This document shows, piece by piece, positions 33,114 through 43,700 of a DNA stretch of 64,000 nucleotides. The stretch spans positions 4,316 through 68,315 of the forward strand of contig DAOMHQ010000002.1 of assembly GCA_035430965.1 (NCBI GenBank), written 5' to 3'. The notes below the pieces were generated by a model. The model did not search any database. It saw only the letters and a program-made list of their open reading frames with translations, and was not told where the DNA came from. The translations under genes were made by a program, and so were the position numbers. This DNA is from JAKPRU01 sp029568995. GTDB taxonomy: Bacteria; Hinthialibacterota; Hinthialibacteria; Hinthialibacterales; JAKPRU01. Every line of letters begins with the position of its first letter. The stretch's first letter is position 1.

Positions 33114-35657
33114 ATGAACAGAATACTCGTCTTCTTTGCAGTTGTGTTTCTTGTCTCATTCCAGGTCGGCGGACAGCCCACTTTGGATTTGAGCGGCGAT
33201 TGGCGGTTCATGCCGGACCCGGAGAATGTCGGAGTCGACAAGGGATGGTTCGCCCCCGACTTCAGTGACGAGCAGTGGAAAATCCTGCAGGGCGGAACGC
33301 GGTGGGAAGAGCAGGGATTTACCGACCTGGACGGGTATGCCTGGTATCGGAAATGGATTTCCGTGCCCTCGGAGTGGACCGGCAAGCAGATTTGGCTGGT
33401 GCTGGGCGCTGTGAATGACAACTATGTTCTGTACTGTAACGGGCGGAAAGTAAATACGTTTGGAGATGAGACCGACCGAAGTATCGCCGAGATTGCGACG
33501 GCCGCGGACCTGACGTCATTCGTGAAATGCGGCGAGCGGAACATGATTGCGATCCGCGTGTTTGACTGGGGCGGCAACGGCGGTTTGTGGCGCAAGCCGG
33601 TCCTGCTGACAACCGATCCGGGTGAGCTCGCGGCGTTGAAATTGTGGAATTGCCTTGTGATCTATGATGAGCGCAAGATCGAGGTCGAGTCCAGCCTTCA
33701 TTACCTCGGAAACGAACTGCCCGAAGGGACAATTCGTTTTGACCTGTATGGGCAGGATGGCTCACAACCGGTTTCCAGCAAGGAAGTCGGGTTTCGCGTG
33801 GGGGAGCAGTGCGAGAAGGCGGTGTTCGACCTTGCTAAGGCGAAATCCGGCGAGCGGTACCAATTGAAAGGGACCTTCCTCGATCAAAAGGGCACTTCAT
33901 TGGTGACGACTACCGTGGATGTGGAATGGCCTCAAGCGCCTTCCTGGCCGGATCGCTATGGCAAGTTGAAGATCCTGAACAACTTTGTCACGGAACTATC
34001 GAGCCGGGTTCTTCCCGATCAAGGGAATGTGGAATGTTCATTCTCCAATCCTCGTGAAGGATGGGTGTTCTTCTCGATCTCATCCGGGGAAAATGAGAAG
34101 CAACCGCCGATACTTCACCTGAACGATTCCGCCGAACCGCTGGTAATGCGCAGTGAACCGGAGACCAACGCACTGGAGGCCATGCAATTTCTACCCGAAG
34201 GCGCGCATCGGCTACTTGTCAAGAACATCAAGAGACAACGCCTTGTCATTCGCGCCGTGCCGGAGATGATATACGGCTATCATCCTTCCGGCCCGCATAT
34301 TACCGCCTATGGCACGTACGACTGGTCCTACCTGGAACGGTATGTCCTTTCGAATGCGAATACAATTGTTACCGGCGGCGTGTCGGACCAACCGGAGTTT
34401 GATCAGTGGGTTCGGGAGGGAAGGAAATGGTTGTGCAATAGCTCCCTGCCGGGTCTCGGTGCTCCAACGGCGCCGACAGCGGATGATGTGTATGCAGTCT
34501 GGGCGCAGAATGCAGGTGTTGCTCAACCTCATTTCGGCGGCATGATCGTCGATGAATTTCTCAGCGCCGGCGAGAGTTATTACAAATCCTGGACAGAGGC
34601 ATTGCGGCGCGTACACGCGAACGAATCCTTTAAAGGGAAACGATTCTACGCTTACTGCGGGAATATTTTCCAGAATCCGGGAGATCCGTCGATTCCGTTC
34701 GGCCAGGCGATTCTGGAGTACGGGGACCGGTTTGCCCTGGAGGCCTATTTACAGGAACAACCGACGGAGTCTGCTGCACGGAACTATCTGCTGAAACAGC
34801 TACAACAGGAGCACAAGATTGCCTCAAAGGTGATACCCCGCTGGGGCGAGCATCTTGTTATGTGCCTCGGCTACCTGTCCGCACCGCCGGAAACGCTGAA
34901 CATCAACCCAGCGGTTGATTACAAAGTCTTCATGGATATGCAGTTTTATCTTTTGGCTACCGATCCGACATTCTGGCGTCTCTTCGGGATTTATGAATAC
35001 ATGTCGAGTTACGCGGATGAGGAAGATATCCGCTGGGCGTCACAATTGTTTCGTCATTATTGCATTGAAGGGAAACGCACCCGGTATTCCCGCGATCCGT
35101 ATGCGCTTGATCACATTGTCAATCCGGACTTTGAAGAAGGCAAGGATGGATGGACTGTCGAACCGGCGGAGGATAACGCGATTGGAATGGAGTTCTTCCG
35201 CGAGTTCAGTTACCTGGAAGGACGTTATCCAAAGACCCCGAAAGGCGACCGGCTATTACGGATGCGTCGGTCAGTTACACGACCGAATCGCATCAGTCAG
35301 GATGTGAAGAACCTGGAGTCGGGACGTCTCTATTCGCTGAAGTTCTTCTCTGCCGATCTAAAGAACCTCCACCAGAAACAGGAAATGACCGTTTCGGTAG
35401 ACTTGGGAGACGTGCAATTGATTGACAAGTATTGCTTTCAACAGGTGTTCCCGAGCTGCTATTCGCATGAGGTGGGAGAGTATACAAAGGACAATCCGGC
35501 CTATATCAATTTCCATCGAATCGTCTTTCGTCCGAAACAGGCAACGACGAAGCTGACGATTTCCGATTGGAAGACCAGCGACAATCGCGGCGGCGACGTG
35601 GGCCAGGAAACCTCGGTGAACTTCATTGAAATACAGCCGTTTCTGGAGCCGAGATGA
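33114..35657 (+). CDS. Secreted glycosidase-like protein, paralogue A
   Basis: This 847-residue exported protein has a signal peptide (ILVFFAVVFLVSFQVGG). A GH2-type jelly-roll domain follows (about 25-175: GDWRFMPDPENVG, GYAWYRKW, VLYCNGRKVNTFG, GERNMIAIRVFDW). A beta domain (about 180-280) and a barrel-like region (about 380-640) follow, with AYGTYDWSYL, FGGMIVDEFLS and RFYAYCGNIFQNPGDPS. A C-terminal beta-sandwich (about 660-847) resembles a carbohydrate-binding module. The Asp-Glu of VDEF is a catalytic candidate because it is conserved in paralogue B. I know no named family with this exact layout. RBS CAGGGAGATCGCACGC precedes the ATG. Confidence 0.65.
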   Translation: MNRILVFFAVVFLVSFQVGGQPTLDLSGDWRFMPDPENVGVDKGWFAPDFSDEQWKILQGGTRWEEQGFTDLDGYAWYRKWISVPSEWTGKQIWLVLGAVNDNYVLYCNGRKVNTFGDETDRSIAEIATAADLTSFVKCGERNMIAIRVFDWGGNGGLWRKPVLLTTDPGELAALKLWNCLVIYDERKIEVESSLHYLGNELPEGTIRFDLYGQDGSQPVSSKEVGFRVGEQCEKAVFDLAKAKSGERYQLKGTFLDQKGTSLVTTTVDVEWPQAPSWPDRYGKLKILNNFVTELSSRVLPDQGNVECSFSNPREGWVFFSISSGENEKQPPILHLNDSAEPLVMRSEPETNALEAMQFLPEGAHRLLVKNIKRQRLVIRAVPEMIYGYHPSGPHITAYGTYDWSYLERYVLSNANTIVTGGVSDQPEFDQWVREGRKWLCNSSLPGLGAPTAPTADDVYAVWAQNAGVAQPHFGGMIVDEFLSAGESYYKSWTEALRRVHANESFKGKRFYAYCGNIFQNPGDPSIPFGQAILEYGDRFALEAYLQEQPTESAARNYLLKQLQQEHKIASKVIPRWGEHLVMCLGYLSAPPETLNINPAVDYKVFMDMQFYLLATDPTFWRLFGIYEYMSSYADEEDIRWASQLFRHYCIEGKRTRYSRDPYALDHIVNPDFEEGKDGWTVEPAEDNAIGMEFFREFSYLEGRYPKTPKGDRLLRMRRSVTRPNRISQDVKNLESGRLYSLKFFSADLKNLHQKQEMTVSVDLGDVQLIDKYCFQQVFPSCYSHEVGEYTKDNPAYINFHRIVFRPKQATTKLTISDWKTSDNRGGDVGQETSVNFIEIQPFLEPR

Positions 35658-35727
35658 TTTTCAGAGAACAGGAGGAATCTTCTGAAATCCATCATAGAGT
35701 TGTGCAGCCGAATAGTGTTTACAATAT

Positions 35728-35831
35728 CGTCATCGCGAGCGAAGCGTGGCAATCTCGCCGCCGTGGTATCCGAGACTGAGATCGCCACGTCGCAGCCCTT
35801 CGCAGACTCCGGGCTGCTTCTCGCGATGACG
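35728..35831. repeat. MITE/REP-like element between the two paralogues
   Basis: Outer arms CGTCATCGCGAG and CTCGCGATGACG are perfect inverted repeats of 12 bases (35728-35739, 35820-35831). Inner arms GTGGCAATCTC and GAGATCGCCAC are inverted with one mismatch. The type is a non-coding palindromic element widely seen in bacterial intergenic regions. Confidence 0.65.
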
Positions 35832-35879
35832 TGACTCTGTATAGGGAATTCAGTTACAGAACAATAGGAGAAAGCACCA

Positions 35880-38426
35880 ATGAGAATCACAGCGACGGTA
35901 TTGGGAATGGTTCTATTTGCATTTGTGAGCGTTGCGCTGGGTCAGGGAACGATTGACATAGCGCCACAGTGGGCTTTTTGCCCGGATGGGAAGAACGTGG
36001 GAATTTCGGAAGGTTGGCAGACCTCCACGTATGACGATTCCGCGTGGGCGAAGATTGACGCGGGCAGGCAGTGGGAGGCGTTGGGATACCCGGACCTGGA
36101 CGGCTATGCCTGGTATCGAAAATGGGTCGATGTCCCAAAAGAGTGGGATGGCAAACCGACATGGCTACTCTTGGCAGGTGTGAACAATACGTATGTACTA
36201 TTTTGTAATGGCGAGCACGTCAATTCGTTCGGCGAGCCGGCAGGTCGCGGTATCGCCGTGGAGCCGACCGCAGCGGAGTTGACATCATATCTCCGTTACG
36301 GCGAGCGGAATCTCATAGCGATCCAGGTCTTTGATCGGGGGGACACGGGTGGTGTCTGGCTGAAGCCGTGTGTGCTGACGACGGAATTGGAGAAATTGAA
36401 TGCCGTTCGCGTATTGTCGCCGTATGTGCTTTATGAGGAAAAGGATATCGTGATGCAGGTTGACCTGCTTGGCCTTGGGAATGAACGCCCGGAAGGGAAA
36501 CTTATACTGCATCTCTTCAAAAAAGGCTCTGATACGGCTATCGCCGAGCAGGAATTACCTTTGAAAGGCGGCGCTATGCTGGACACTGCGACGTTCCATC
36601 TGCCGAATGTCCAGGACGGGACGCGCTACAGGATCGGGACGACAGTAATGACCGGCGAGGGGAAAGTCTATTTCCAATCTTCTGTGGATGTGCAGTGGCC
36701 GGTGCGACCGGTGTGGCCGGATGAAGGTGGAGATCTGACGGTTCGCAATAATTTTGTGACGGATCTTCTTGTTAGCCATATTTCTTCAGTGTCTTCCATG
36801 CAATCCACATTCTTCAATCCTCGTGAGGGATGGGTATTATTTTCGGTTGTGGAATCTGCCCAGAGAGGGGAAGTAATGCCATCTCTCTATGCGGATGGGG
36901 AATCGGAACCGCTGATATTGCGGTCCGAGCCGAGTACCGGGGCATTGGAGGCGATGCGATATCTGAGCAAAGGGGAGCATCGATTACGGATTGTAAACTG
37001 CGCAGGACAGAATCTGATCGTCCGTGCTGTTCCTGAATTATTTTATGGCTATCATCCTTCCGGTCCGCAAATCCCGGCTTTTGGCACGTACGATTGGGCG
37101 TATCTGAAACGAAACGTGTTGTCCCATGTCAACACGATCGTCACCAGCGGAGGGGTCGCCCCGGAGGAGTTCGAGGAATGGCGTCGGGAAGGTCGGAAAT
37201 GGATTGTCGGTGCCGGACTGCCGGGAATGCAGAGCAATGAGGCCCCCGCACCGGAGGATGTTTACAAATCCTGGTCGCAGAATCTGGGAGTGACCGATCC
37301 CCTGTATGGCGGGATCGTTGTAGATGAGTTCCTTCTGAATAGTCCGGCGCATTACGAGTCATGGACAAAAGCGGTCAAGCGTCTGCATGAAGACCCGAAT
37401 TTCAAGGGTAAAAAGTTCTATGCCTATTGCAGCGACCTTTGCCGCGATGCGCACTTGCCGTCGATCCCGTTCGTTCAGGCATTGATCGGTATGGGAGATC
37501 GTTTTGCCCTGGAGCGATATCTGCCGGAACAACCCACGGAGCGGGAAGCGCAGTTGTTTTTATTGGAAAAACTTCAGCGCGATCATGCAATGTCGTGTGA
37601 GCGCGCGCCCGGTTGGGCCGAGCAGCTAGTATTCTGTTTCGGCTATTTCTCAGCCCCGCCGGAAATGCTCAATACGAATCCCGGTGCGGATTACCGTGTA
37701 TGGCTGGACATGCAATATCATCTTGTGGCAACCGATCCGACCTTCTGGGGAACGTACGGGATTATGGAATTCGTATCGAGCTACGCGGATGAAGAAATGA
37801 TTCGCTGGGCGGCGAAACTGTACCGGCATTATTGCATTGAGGGCAATCGGAATCGGCTAACGGAAGATCCGTATGAGTTGCCGCATCTGGTCAATCCGGA
37901 TTTTGCGAACGGAGACAAGGGATGGGATCTGGAGCCTGCAAAATCGGGCAGCATCACTCCCGGTTACATGGAAGGATACAGCTGGCTGGAGGGGCGATAT
38001 CCGCGAACCCGGCAAGGGGACCATTTCCTTCGGATAACACGCGCGGCTTCCGGGCCGAATCGTATCCGTCAAATAGTTAAGAAATTGGAGCCGGGCAGAC
38101 TGTATTCATTTAAGCTGATTTCCACCGATCCGGTGCAACTGGACAAGCAGCAGACTCTCGCGCTGTCCATTCAACTGGGAAACGTGGAGATCCTGGAGGA
38201 CAAGACCTTTCAGCATGTTTACCCCAATTGCAGCGCGCATGAATGGGCCCCGTACAACTCGGGGCATCCGGCTTATCTGAATTATCATCGGCTGGTGTTT
38301 CGCCCGAAACAGGAGACGAGTGAGTTGGTCATCTCGGATTGGGCAAGCCCGACAGATCCCGGCGGGCCGGTAGGCCAGACTATCGGTATCAATTTCATCG
38401 AAATTCAGCCGTATTTAGAGCCGTAA
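35880..38426 (+). CDS. Secreted glycosidase-like protein, paralogue B
   Basis: The 848-residue protein matches paralogue A across its whole length, roughly half of residues by eye: GYAWYRKWVDVP, VLFCNGEHVNSFG, GERNLIAIQVFDRG, GYHPSGPQIPAFGTYDW, GGIVVDEFLL, KKFYAYCSD and the C-terminal HPAYLNYHRLVFRPKQ. The signal is MRITATVLGMVLFAFVSVALG. The pair arose by tandem duplication; a MITE-like repeat lies between them. Conserved VDEF and DEE-containing segments are candidates for catalysis. AGGAGAAAGCACC precedes the ATG. Confidence 0.65.
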   Translation: MRITATVLGMVLFAFVSVALGQGTIDIAPQWAFCPDGKNVGISEGWQTSTYDDSAWAKIDAGRQWEALGYPDLDGYAWYRKWVDVPKEWDGKPTWLLLAGVNNTYVLFCNGEHVNSFGEPAGRGIAVEPTAAELTSYLRYGERNLIAIQVFDRGDTGGVWLKPCVLTTELEKLNAVRVLSPYVLYEEKDIVMQVDLLGLGNERPEGKLILHLFKKGSDTAIAEQELPLKGGAMLDTATFHLPNVQDGTRYRIGTTVMTGEGKVYFQSSVDVQWPVRPVWPDEGGDLTVRNNFVTDLLVSHISSVSSMQSTFFNPREGWVLFSVVESAQRGEVMPSLYADGESEPLILRSEPSTGALEAMRYLSKGEHRLRIVNCAGQNLIVRAVPELFYGYHPSGPQIPAFGTYDWAYLKRNVLSHVNTIVTSGGVAPEEFEEWRREGRKWIVGAGLPGMQSNEAPAPEDVYKSWSQNLGVTDPLYGGIVVDEFLLNSPAHYESWTKAVKRLHEDPNFKGKKFYAYCSDLCRDAHLPSIPFVQALIGMGDRFALERYLPEQPTEREAQLFLLEKLQRDHAMSCERAPGWAEQLVFCFGYFSAPPEMLNTNPGADYRVWLDMQYHLVATDPTFWGTYGIMEFVSSYADEEMIRWAAKLYRHYCIEGNRNRLTEDPYELPHLVNPDFANGDKGWDLEPAKSGSITPGYMEGYSWLEGRYPRTRQGDHFLRITRAASGPNRIRQIVKKLEPGRLYSFKLISTDPVQLDKQQTLALSIQLGNVEILEDKTFQHVYPNCSAHEWAPYNSGHPAYLNYHRLVFRPKQETSELVISDWASPTDPGGPVGQTIGINFIEIQPYLEP

Positions 38427-38539
38427 CATGAGATACGGAATCGTAACACGCCGGACAAGACATCAAACGGCGGTCTTGCTTGCTTCCGCTTGCGGAAGTG
38501 GGAAAATATCCGAATTCGTATGGATAGGAGGAGACACAC

Positions 38540-39544
38540 ATGACATCGCACAGACAAGATTCGGACATGACACGACGCCGGTTCATTCAGACCACCGCAT
38601 TTGCGGTCGGAGCATCGGCGCTGTCGCCGTTCGCGGCGGAAGAAAAAAGCCGGATTTTTGAGGTCCATCGACCGGGAGTCATCAACAAGGAGACGAACCG
38701 CCCTGACGCCGCAGGGACACAGGAAATGCTCGACCGTGTGATGCAGGCGTTCACGGGCGAAAAATCGCGGCGAGACCAGTGGGCTGCCTTTGTGACCCCC
38801 AAGGATGTTGTGGGATTGAAAGTGAACGGCCTGGGCGGACCCCAGATGTGCACGAAACACGAGCTGATCCGTTCCGTTATCCAGGGGCTTCTGGACGTCG
38901 GTGTCCCGGAGAACAACATCATTGTCTGGGAGAACAACGAAGGTCACATGAAAGCAATCGGATTGGACATGAATACCGGCAAGACCGGTTTTCGGGTCTA
39001 TCATAGCGGGTCCGATGTGGCGGGCCACGATGAGAAAGAGACGACTTTTCCGGCTGGCTCCACGCACTTATCCAAGATCCTGACCGAACAGACCACGGTC
39101 ATGATCAACATGCCCATTCTGAAGGATCACGCGATTGCCGGGTCTACTCTTTCCCTGAAGAATATCTCCCATGGAATCACCGACAATCCGGGGAAACACC
39201 ACGCCAACGGGTGCGATCCGTTCATCGCGGAGATCAATGCGCTGGAAGCGGTTCAGGCCAAGCACCGGCTGATTATCATGGACGCGCTTCGGGGATGCTT
39301 CGATGGCGGACCGGGGTATAAGGGCGATGAGTTCGCCTGTAATTGGGAGTCGATCCTTGTTTCAACCGACCGTGTGGCGATGGACACGCTGTGCACGGAA
39401 CGAATCGAGGCCCGTCGCAAGGAGAAGGGCCTGCCGACTCTTGCCGAAGCACAACGCCCTGTTCGGTACCTGGCCACGGCGGAGAAACTGGGACTGGGCA
39501 ACAACCAGAAAGACAAGATCGAGCACAAGGTGATTTCCGGCTGA
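38540..39544 (+). CDS. Tat-exported DUF362 family protein
   Basis: The 334-residue protein has a twin-arginine signal (MTRRRFIQTTAFAVGASALS). The DUF362 domain follows with DVVGLKVNGLGGPQMCTKHEL, then NMPILKDHAIAGSTLSLKN and HANGCDPFIAEINAL. The family is found next to iron-sulphur proteins or alone, and its function is unknown. AATAGGAGGAGACACAC precedes the ATG, a strong site. It follows paralogue B by 113 bases and may be part of the same cluster. Confidence 0.8.
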   Translation: MTSHRQDSDMTRRRFIQTTAFAVGASALSPFAAEEKSRIFEVHRPGVINKETNRPDAAGTQEMLDRVMQAFTGEKSRRDQWAAFVTPKDVVGLKVNGLGGPQMCTKHELIRSVIQGLLDVGVPENNIIVWENNEGHMKAIGLDMNTGKTGFRVYHSGSDVAGHDEKETTFPAGSTHLSKILTEQTTVMINMPILKDHAIAGSTLSLKNISHGITDNPGKHHANGCDPFIAEINALEAVQAKHRLIIMDALRGCFDGGPGYKGDEFACNWESILVSTDRVAMDTLCTERIEARRKEKGLPTLAEAQRPVRYLATAEKLGLGNNQKDKIEHKVISG

Positions 39545-39565
39545 GATCCTGCTTTCGGTCATATC

Positions 39566-39973
39566 TCAGAACCGAATCACGATCAGTTTGGCTTTGCCGT
39601 GCTCGATTGTGATGGTTGTGTCCTTTTTGGCGTCCTTTTGGGTGACCGTCACTTTGTATTGACCGTCAGCCAGGTTCACCAGGAGCCATGGGCCGCACAC
39701 ACGTGTTTGCAGGACTTCTTTGCCTGCTGAGTCCACCACGGATACTTGACCCCTGGACAGGTATTCGCCTTTTTTGTTGGCCAATTCAAGACGCAAGGTG
39801 TATTCCGAAAACACCTTCTTGAGCTCGGACCGTTCGTCCGTGCCGACCCCGCCCGTGATAAATGCGATCCCGTTCTGGGTTTGTTTGACCAGGGGTTCCA
39901 CATCTCCCCAGCTCAGAGCGGCTGAGGCGATGAAGATACCCGCGAGCAGAAAAGTGAACAGTTTGTTGGTCAT
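39566..39973 (-). CDS. Small periplasmic carboxypeptidase-regulatory-like protein
   Basis: The 135-residue protein has a signal peptide (LFTFLLAGIFIASAALSWG), then QNGIAFITGGVGTDERSELK, YTLRLELANKKGEYLSRGQV and GPWLLVNLADGQYKVTVT. I recognise this order from a widespread exported family with a one-module transthyretin-like fold. Role unknown. It is convergent with the DUF362 gene, 21 bases apart. Confidence 0.7.
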   Translation of the reverse strand: MTNKLFTFLLAGIFIASAALSWGDVEPLVKQTQNGIAFITGGVGTDERSELKKVFSEYTLRLELANKKGEYLSRGQVSVVDSAGKEVLQTRVCGPWLLVNLADGQYKVTVTQKDAKKDTTITIEHGKAKLIVIRF

Positions 39974-40093
39974 GATGACGCCTCCTATTCCTTTGCCTGG
40001 GATTGGATTGGGATCACTGAATAGTATACCGCTGGATTCCCATGAGTGGAGCCGCTTTGTAAGACCCCAGCTTTATCAAACGATCCGCGAGGC

Positions 40094-40099
40094 TATAAT
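40094..40099 (+). promoter_or_regulatory. -10 element upstream of tRNA-Arg
   Basis: A perfect TATAAT lies about 27 bases before the tRNA 5' end. No good -35 hexamer is 16-18 bases upstream (TTTATC is the nearest). Confidence 0.45.
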
Positions 40100-40125
40100 G
40101 TCACCGTGCTGTTCGCACGGCGTAT

Positions 40126-40199
40126 GCGCCAGTAGCTCAGCCGGATAGAGCAGCTGACTTCTAATCAGCAGGTCGCAGGTTCAAGTCCTGCCTGGCGTG
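40126..40199 (+). tRNA. tRNA-Arg (anticodon TCT)
   Basis: The 74-base cloverleaf has acceptor arms GCGCCAG and CTGGCGT with a G-U first pair. Other elements are D-loop AGCTCAGCCGGATAGAGC, anticodon stem GCTGA/TCAGC with loop CTTCTAA (anticodon TCT at 40160-40162), and T-arm GCAGG-TTCAAGT-CCTGC. The discriminator is G and CCA is not encoded. It reads AGA codons. Confidence 0.95.
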
Positions 40200-40748
40200 T
40201 ATCACAAACCCACAAAAACAAGGCTTTTTCGCGAATCACTCCCATTTGATACCTACTCCGTTTTGCCTATACGCTGTTGACGGATACGGTTGACGGCGAT
40301 TCTTGTTGACAACAAATAAGGAAGCAAAGAGAGCCGTCACTGTGGAGCAATCATGCAATTTGCTGCTCATACAGCCCCCAATCCTCGACCGCGCCGGTTG
40401 GTCCACTGCCGAGGCTCCCGGTCGCAGGCAACCTCCTGTCTCCCGAACGGATCGAGGCCATAGACCTGGATAGCGGCAATTGACCGCATTGCTGCCGGAT
40501 CGCCTCAGCCATCGAGACCTTGTGCGCAAAGACAGTCTGTGTTCGGTTTTCCACATAATCCATAAATATCTTGAGAATCACCGTATTCCGATTAAAAACG
40601 CCCCCGAAAAACAAAAAAAGAAGAACAGACTTGACAAAATCCGGAAACCCCACCAACTTTACGTCGAATGCCTCACTTTTCGACCGGGACATGCCATACT
40701 TCTTTCTTCGAAATTTGCGGGGAGGACAGCCAACCGGAGATTGCACAA
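40200..40748. other. Intergenic region without a recognisable gene
   Basis: About 550 bases between tRNA-Arg and the CotH gene. A reverse-strand open frame (40351-40746, 131 residues) has no recognisable domain and no ribosome site. The stretch from 40560 to 40640 is A-rich. I found no attachment-site duplicate of the tRNA 3' end or integrase remnant. Confidence 0.5.
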
Positions 40749-43700
40749 ATGAATAGTCTTTACAATGTCCGATTTGCGTCCGCGATGATTCGTGTCATAC
40801 GTTATCCTTTCCGCCGCCCATACAAAGACAGGACACTTTTCAAACACACGTCTATTGTCTGCTTTTTATTATCCGTCGCAGCCCCGACACCTGCGCAAGT
40901 GGTCATCAACGAGATTCTTTATCATCCCGCGTCCGATGATTCCAATGAAGAATTCATCGAACTGGTCAATATCTCCGATTCCACTGTGGATCTCACGCGC
41001 TGGTTTTTCATGGAAGGCATCCAATTCGCCTTTCCGTCCGAAACGACCATTCCGCCGCAGGGATATCTCATTGTCGCGCGAAACCGGGCAAAATTTCTCG
41101 AAACCTATGGAACCGTTCCTTGCCCGGTACTCGGCGATTTCAGCGGACAATTATCGAACGCCGGTGAGTTAATTGTGCTGGTCGCCTCCAATCGGCGGGT
41201 GCATGACCGCGTTCGCTATTCGGATCAATGGCCCTGGAATCCGGACGCGGACGGCTCCGGACGTTCCCTGGAATGCATCGCCCCCACCTCCCCGAACGAT
41301 CATTACCGCAACTGGCAGCCCAGCGCCTTGAACGATGATTCCAGATACGGAACTCCGGGGCGCCGGAATAGCGCGGCGCAACCGAATGTGCCCCCTCTTA
41401 TTGCCGGTGTTTTTCACGAACCCCTCGTTCCCAGCGCAAGCGAATCGGTTCGGGTCATCGCATCGGTTGAAGATATACGCCCGTTTTCCGTCACTCTTTT
41501 TTTCGATACCGGGGACGGGTATACATCATGGCCTATGTTCGATGACGGTATGTGGCCGGATACGGCAGTCGGGGACGGTCGTTATACTGCTGTTGTTCCC
41601 GCCCAACCTGCTGGGACGCTTGTCCGTTATTATGTCGAAGTCACAGGCTGGGAAAGTGCTGTGAGACGGTTTCCGCCGGAAGCTCCGCTTTATGGCCGGG
41701 GCTGGCGCGTACCAAACCCGGAGAATAAATCTCCGTTGGCACATAACGAAATCCTCTTGGACCCCCTTGAACTCAAGGGACTCATTAATTTCCCTTACGA
41801 CCTTTCGAGAGAGGCTTACGGATCCTACATCACGGACGGAGTTCTATATGACAACGTTCGAATTCGCTTGCGCGGCGGGGCGGCACGCGATTTTCCCAAG
41901 AAGAACTGGCGACTCGATTTCCCGAAATCCCATCTTTTCGATGACGCTCAGCGCCGCCTTAATTTTAATTGCGACTATCATGACGTCTCCCATATGCGAA
42001 ACGTACTCAGCATGGAACTGCTTGCCCGTCTGGGCTTGCCCACGGCGAAAACACAGTATATGCGCCTCCATTTTAACGGGGAATATTACGGCTTGTATTA
42101 CTGTCTCGAACAGATCAACGAGGATTGGTTGGTCCGCGTGGGAAAAGACCCGGATGCGGATCTGTATAAGTGCTATCACGATCACACGATCCCGGAATCG
42201 TCCTCTGATTACCCGATTCTCTACGAAAAGAAAGCAGGGGAAGATCAGGAAGATTACACCACCATCCGTCAGTTTGTCGAAAACCTGAACGCCCAACCGC
42301 CAGCGGAAAACAGCAACTATTTGGAGTCGGTTTTCGATGTGGATTCGCTTCTGAATTATATGGTGGCGCGGGCATTGTTGTCCAATGCCGACGACCAGCG
42401 GAAGAATCATTTTCTGTTGCTGGACGGAGCCTGGCAAATCATTCCCCATGACTGGGATCTGTCATGGGGGCATTTGTGGGATGAGGAATTGGGATTGCTC
42501 AATCGAAAATTCATTCTGGACTCGCCTTCCTTTTTCAATGTGCGGACCAACCGGATTATGGGAGCTATCCGCGATAATCCGATTCTCCGCGCCCGGTATT
42601 ATGAACGGCTTGCAGCGGCGCTTCAGGATGTATTTCGTGAGGATATTTGGTGGCCCCGCATCGAAGAAATCCATCAACAGATTCGTCAGGCGGTTTTCGA
42701 CGATCCCAGGAAATGGGAAGATAATGAGATCTTTGATTTGCAGCGACAGGAACTACGCGATTATGTAACGCTCCGCCGAAAATATCTGTTGGAAGTGGAA
42801 ATCCCGATGGGGTACCCGCCGACGCCGACACCGATCCCCACTCCGAGGCCGACACCGCCATGGAATGCTCAAGTTGTGGAATTGGCCGATTTGTCGCAGC
42901 AGCCTGTGAACGGATTTCATGCCGGTGTGGAAGTAGATTTCGGTGCAGTTCCACAAGACCATGCCTATCCAAACGCAACCGACGGGAATGGAATGATTGT
43001 GACATTAAATCCGGGCGACGGGGCATTTTTTCTTTTGAAAGATCCCATAGATATCTCCCAGGGTCTTGTCGAATTATCCGTTGCAGTCCGCTCGACCGGT
43101 GGAGCGATTCACATGGGGCTGGTGGCCTTTGCCGATCTGTTCGATGGGAGTTATGGATATGTCAATCCAACGAAGCGCGAGATTCCGGTCGATCAATGGG
43201 GCAAATTGCGTTTCGTATACGATCCCCCGACCTCCCGGATCTTGCCCGCACTCCAGCTGGTAGTACCTCTTGAGACAGCCTCCGAACCGATTACCGTCTA
43301 TATGGATAATTGGTGGGTCGCGCCATTCTCTTCCTCAGTCGAAATTCCCATTGAAATGGAAAGCGACGGATCGTTCGATTCGATCGATTCGACGCTCTCC
43401 GGGCTGAATCCGAATTTCCTCGTTCCAGAGGGAGAAACGGCGGGAGAAGTCTCCTTGACAAGCGGTTTTGCGGGTCAGGGAGTCCGGCTCCAATTGGATC
43501 CCCATGAATTGGCCGCCAATGTGGTTTTATTCTCGATGCGGCCCGATTTCCCCGCGATGGTTCACGGTAGTATGTTGGTCAAACGGGAATCCGGCGAAGA
43601 GGGCACATTCGGTTTTGTGATTACGGATGGGGAGCAAAGCGTCGGCTATTTTCTAAACATCAGCCGCTTGCCGTTAAACGAATTCAAGATGATTCAGATG

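Noticed and set aside
40126..40199. tRNA-Arg as a phage attachment site
   Set aside because: No repeat of its 3' end and no integrase were found nearby, and the phage-like island is 11 kb away.
40351..40746. Reverse-strand 131-residue ORF
   Set aside because: No domain, no ribosome site and unusual composition; probably non-coding.
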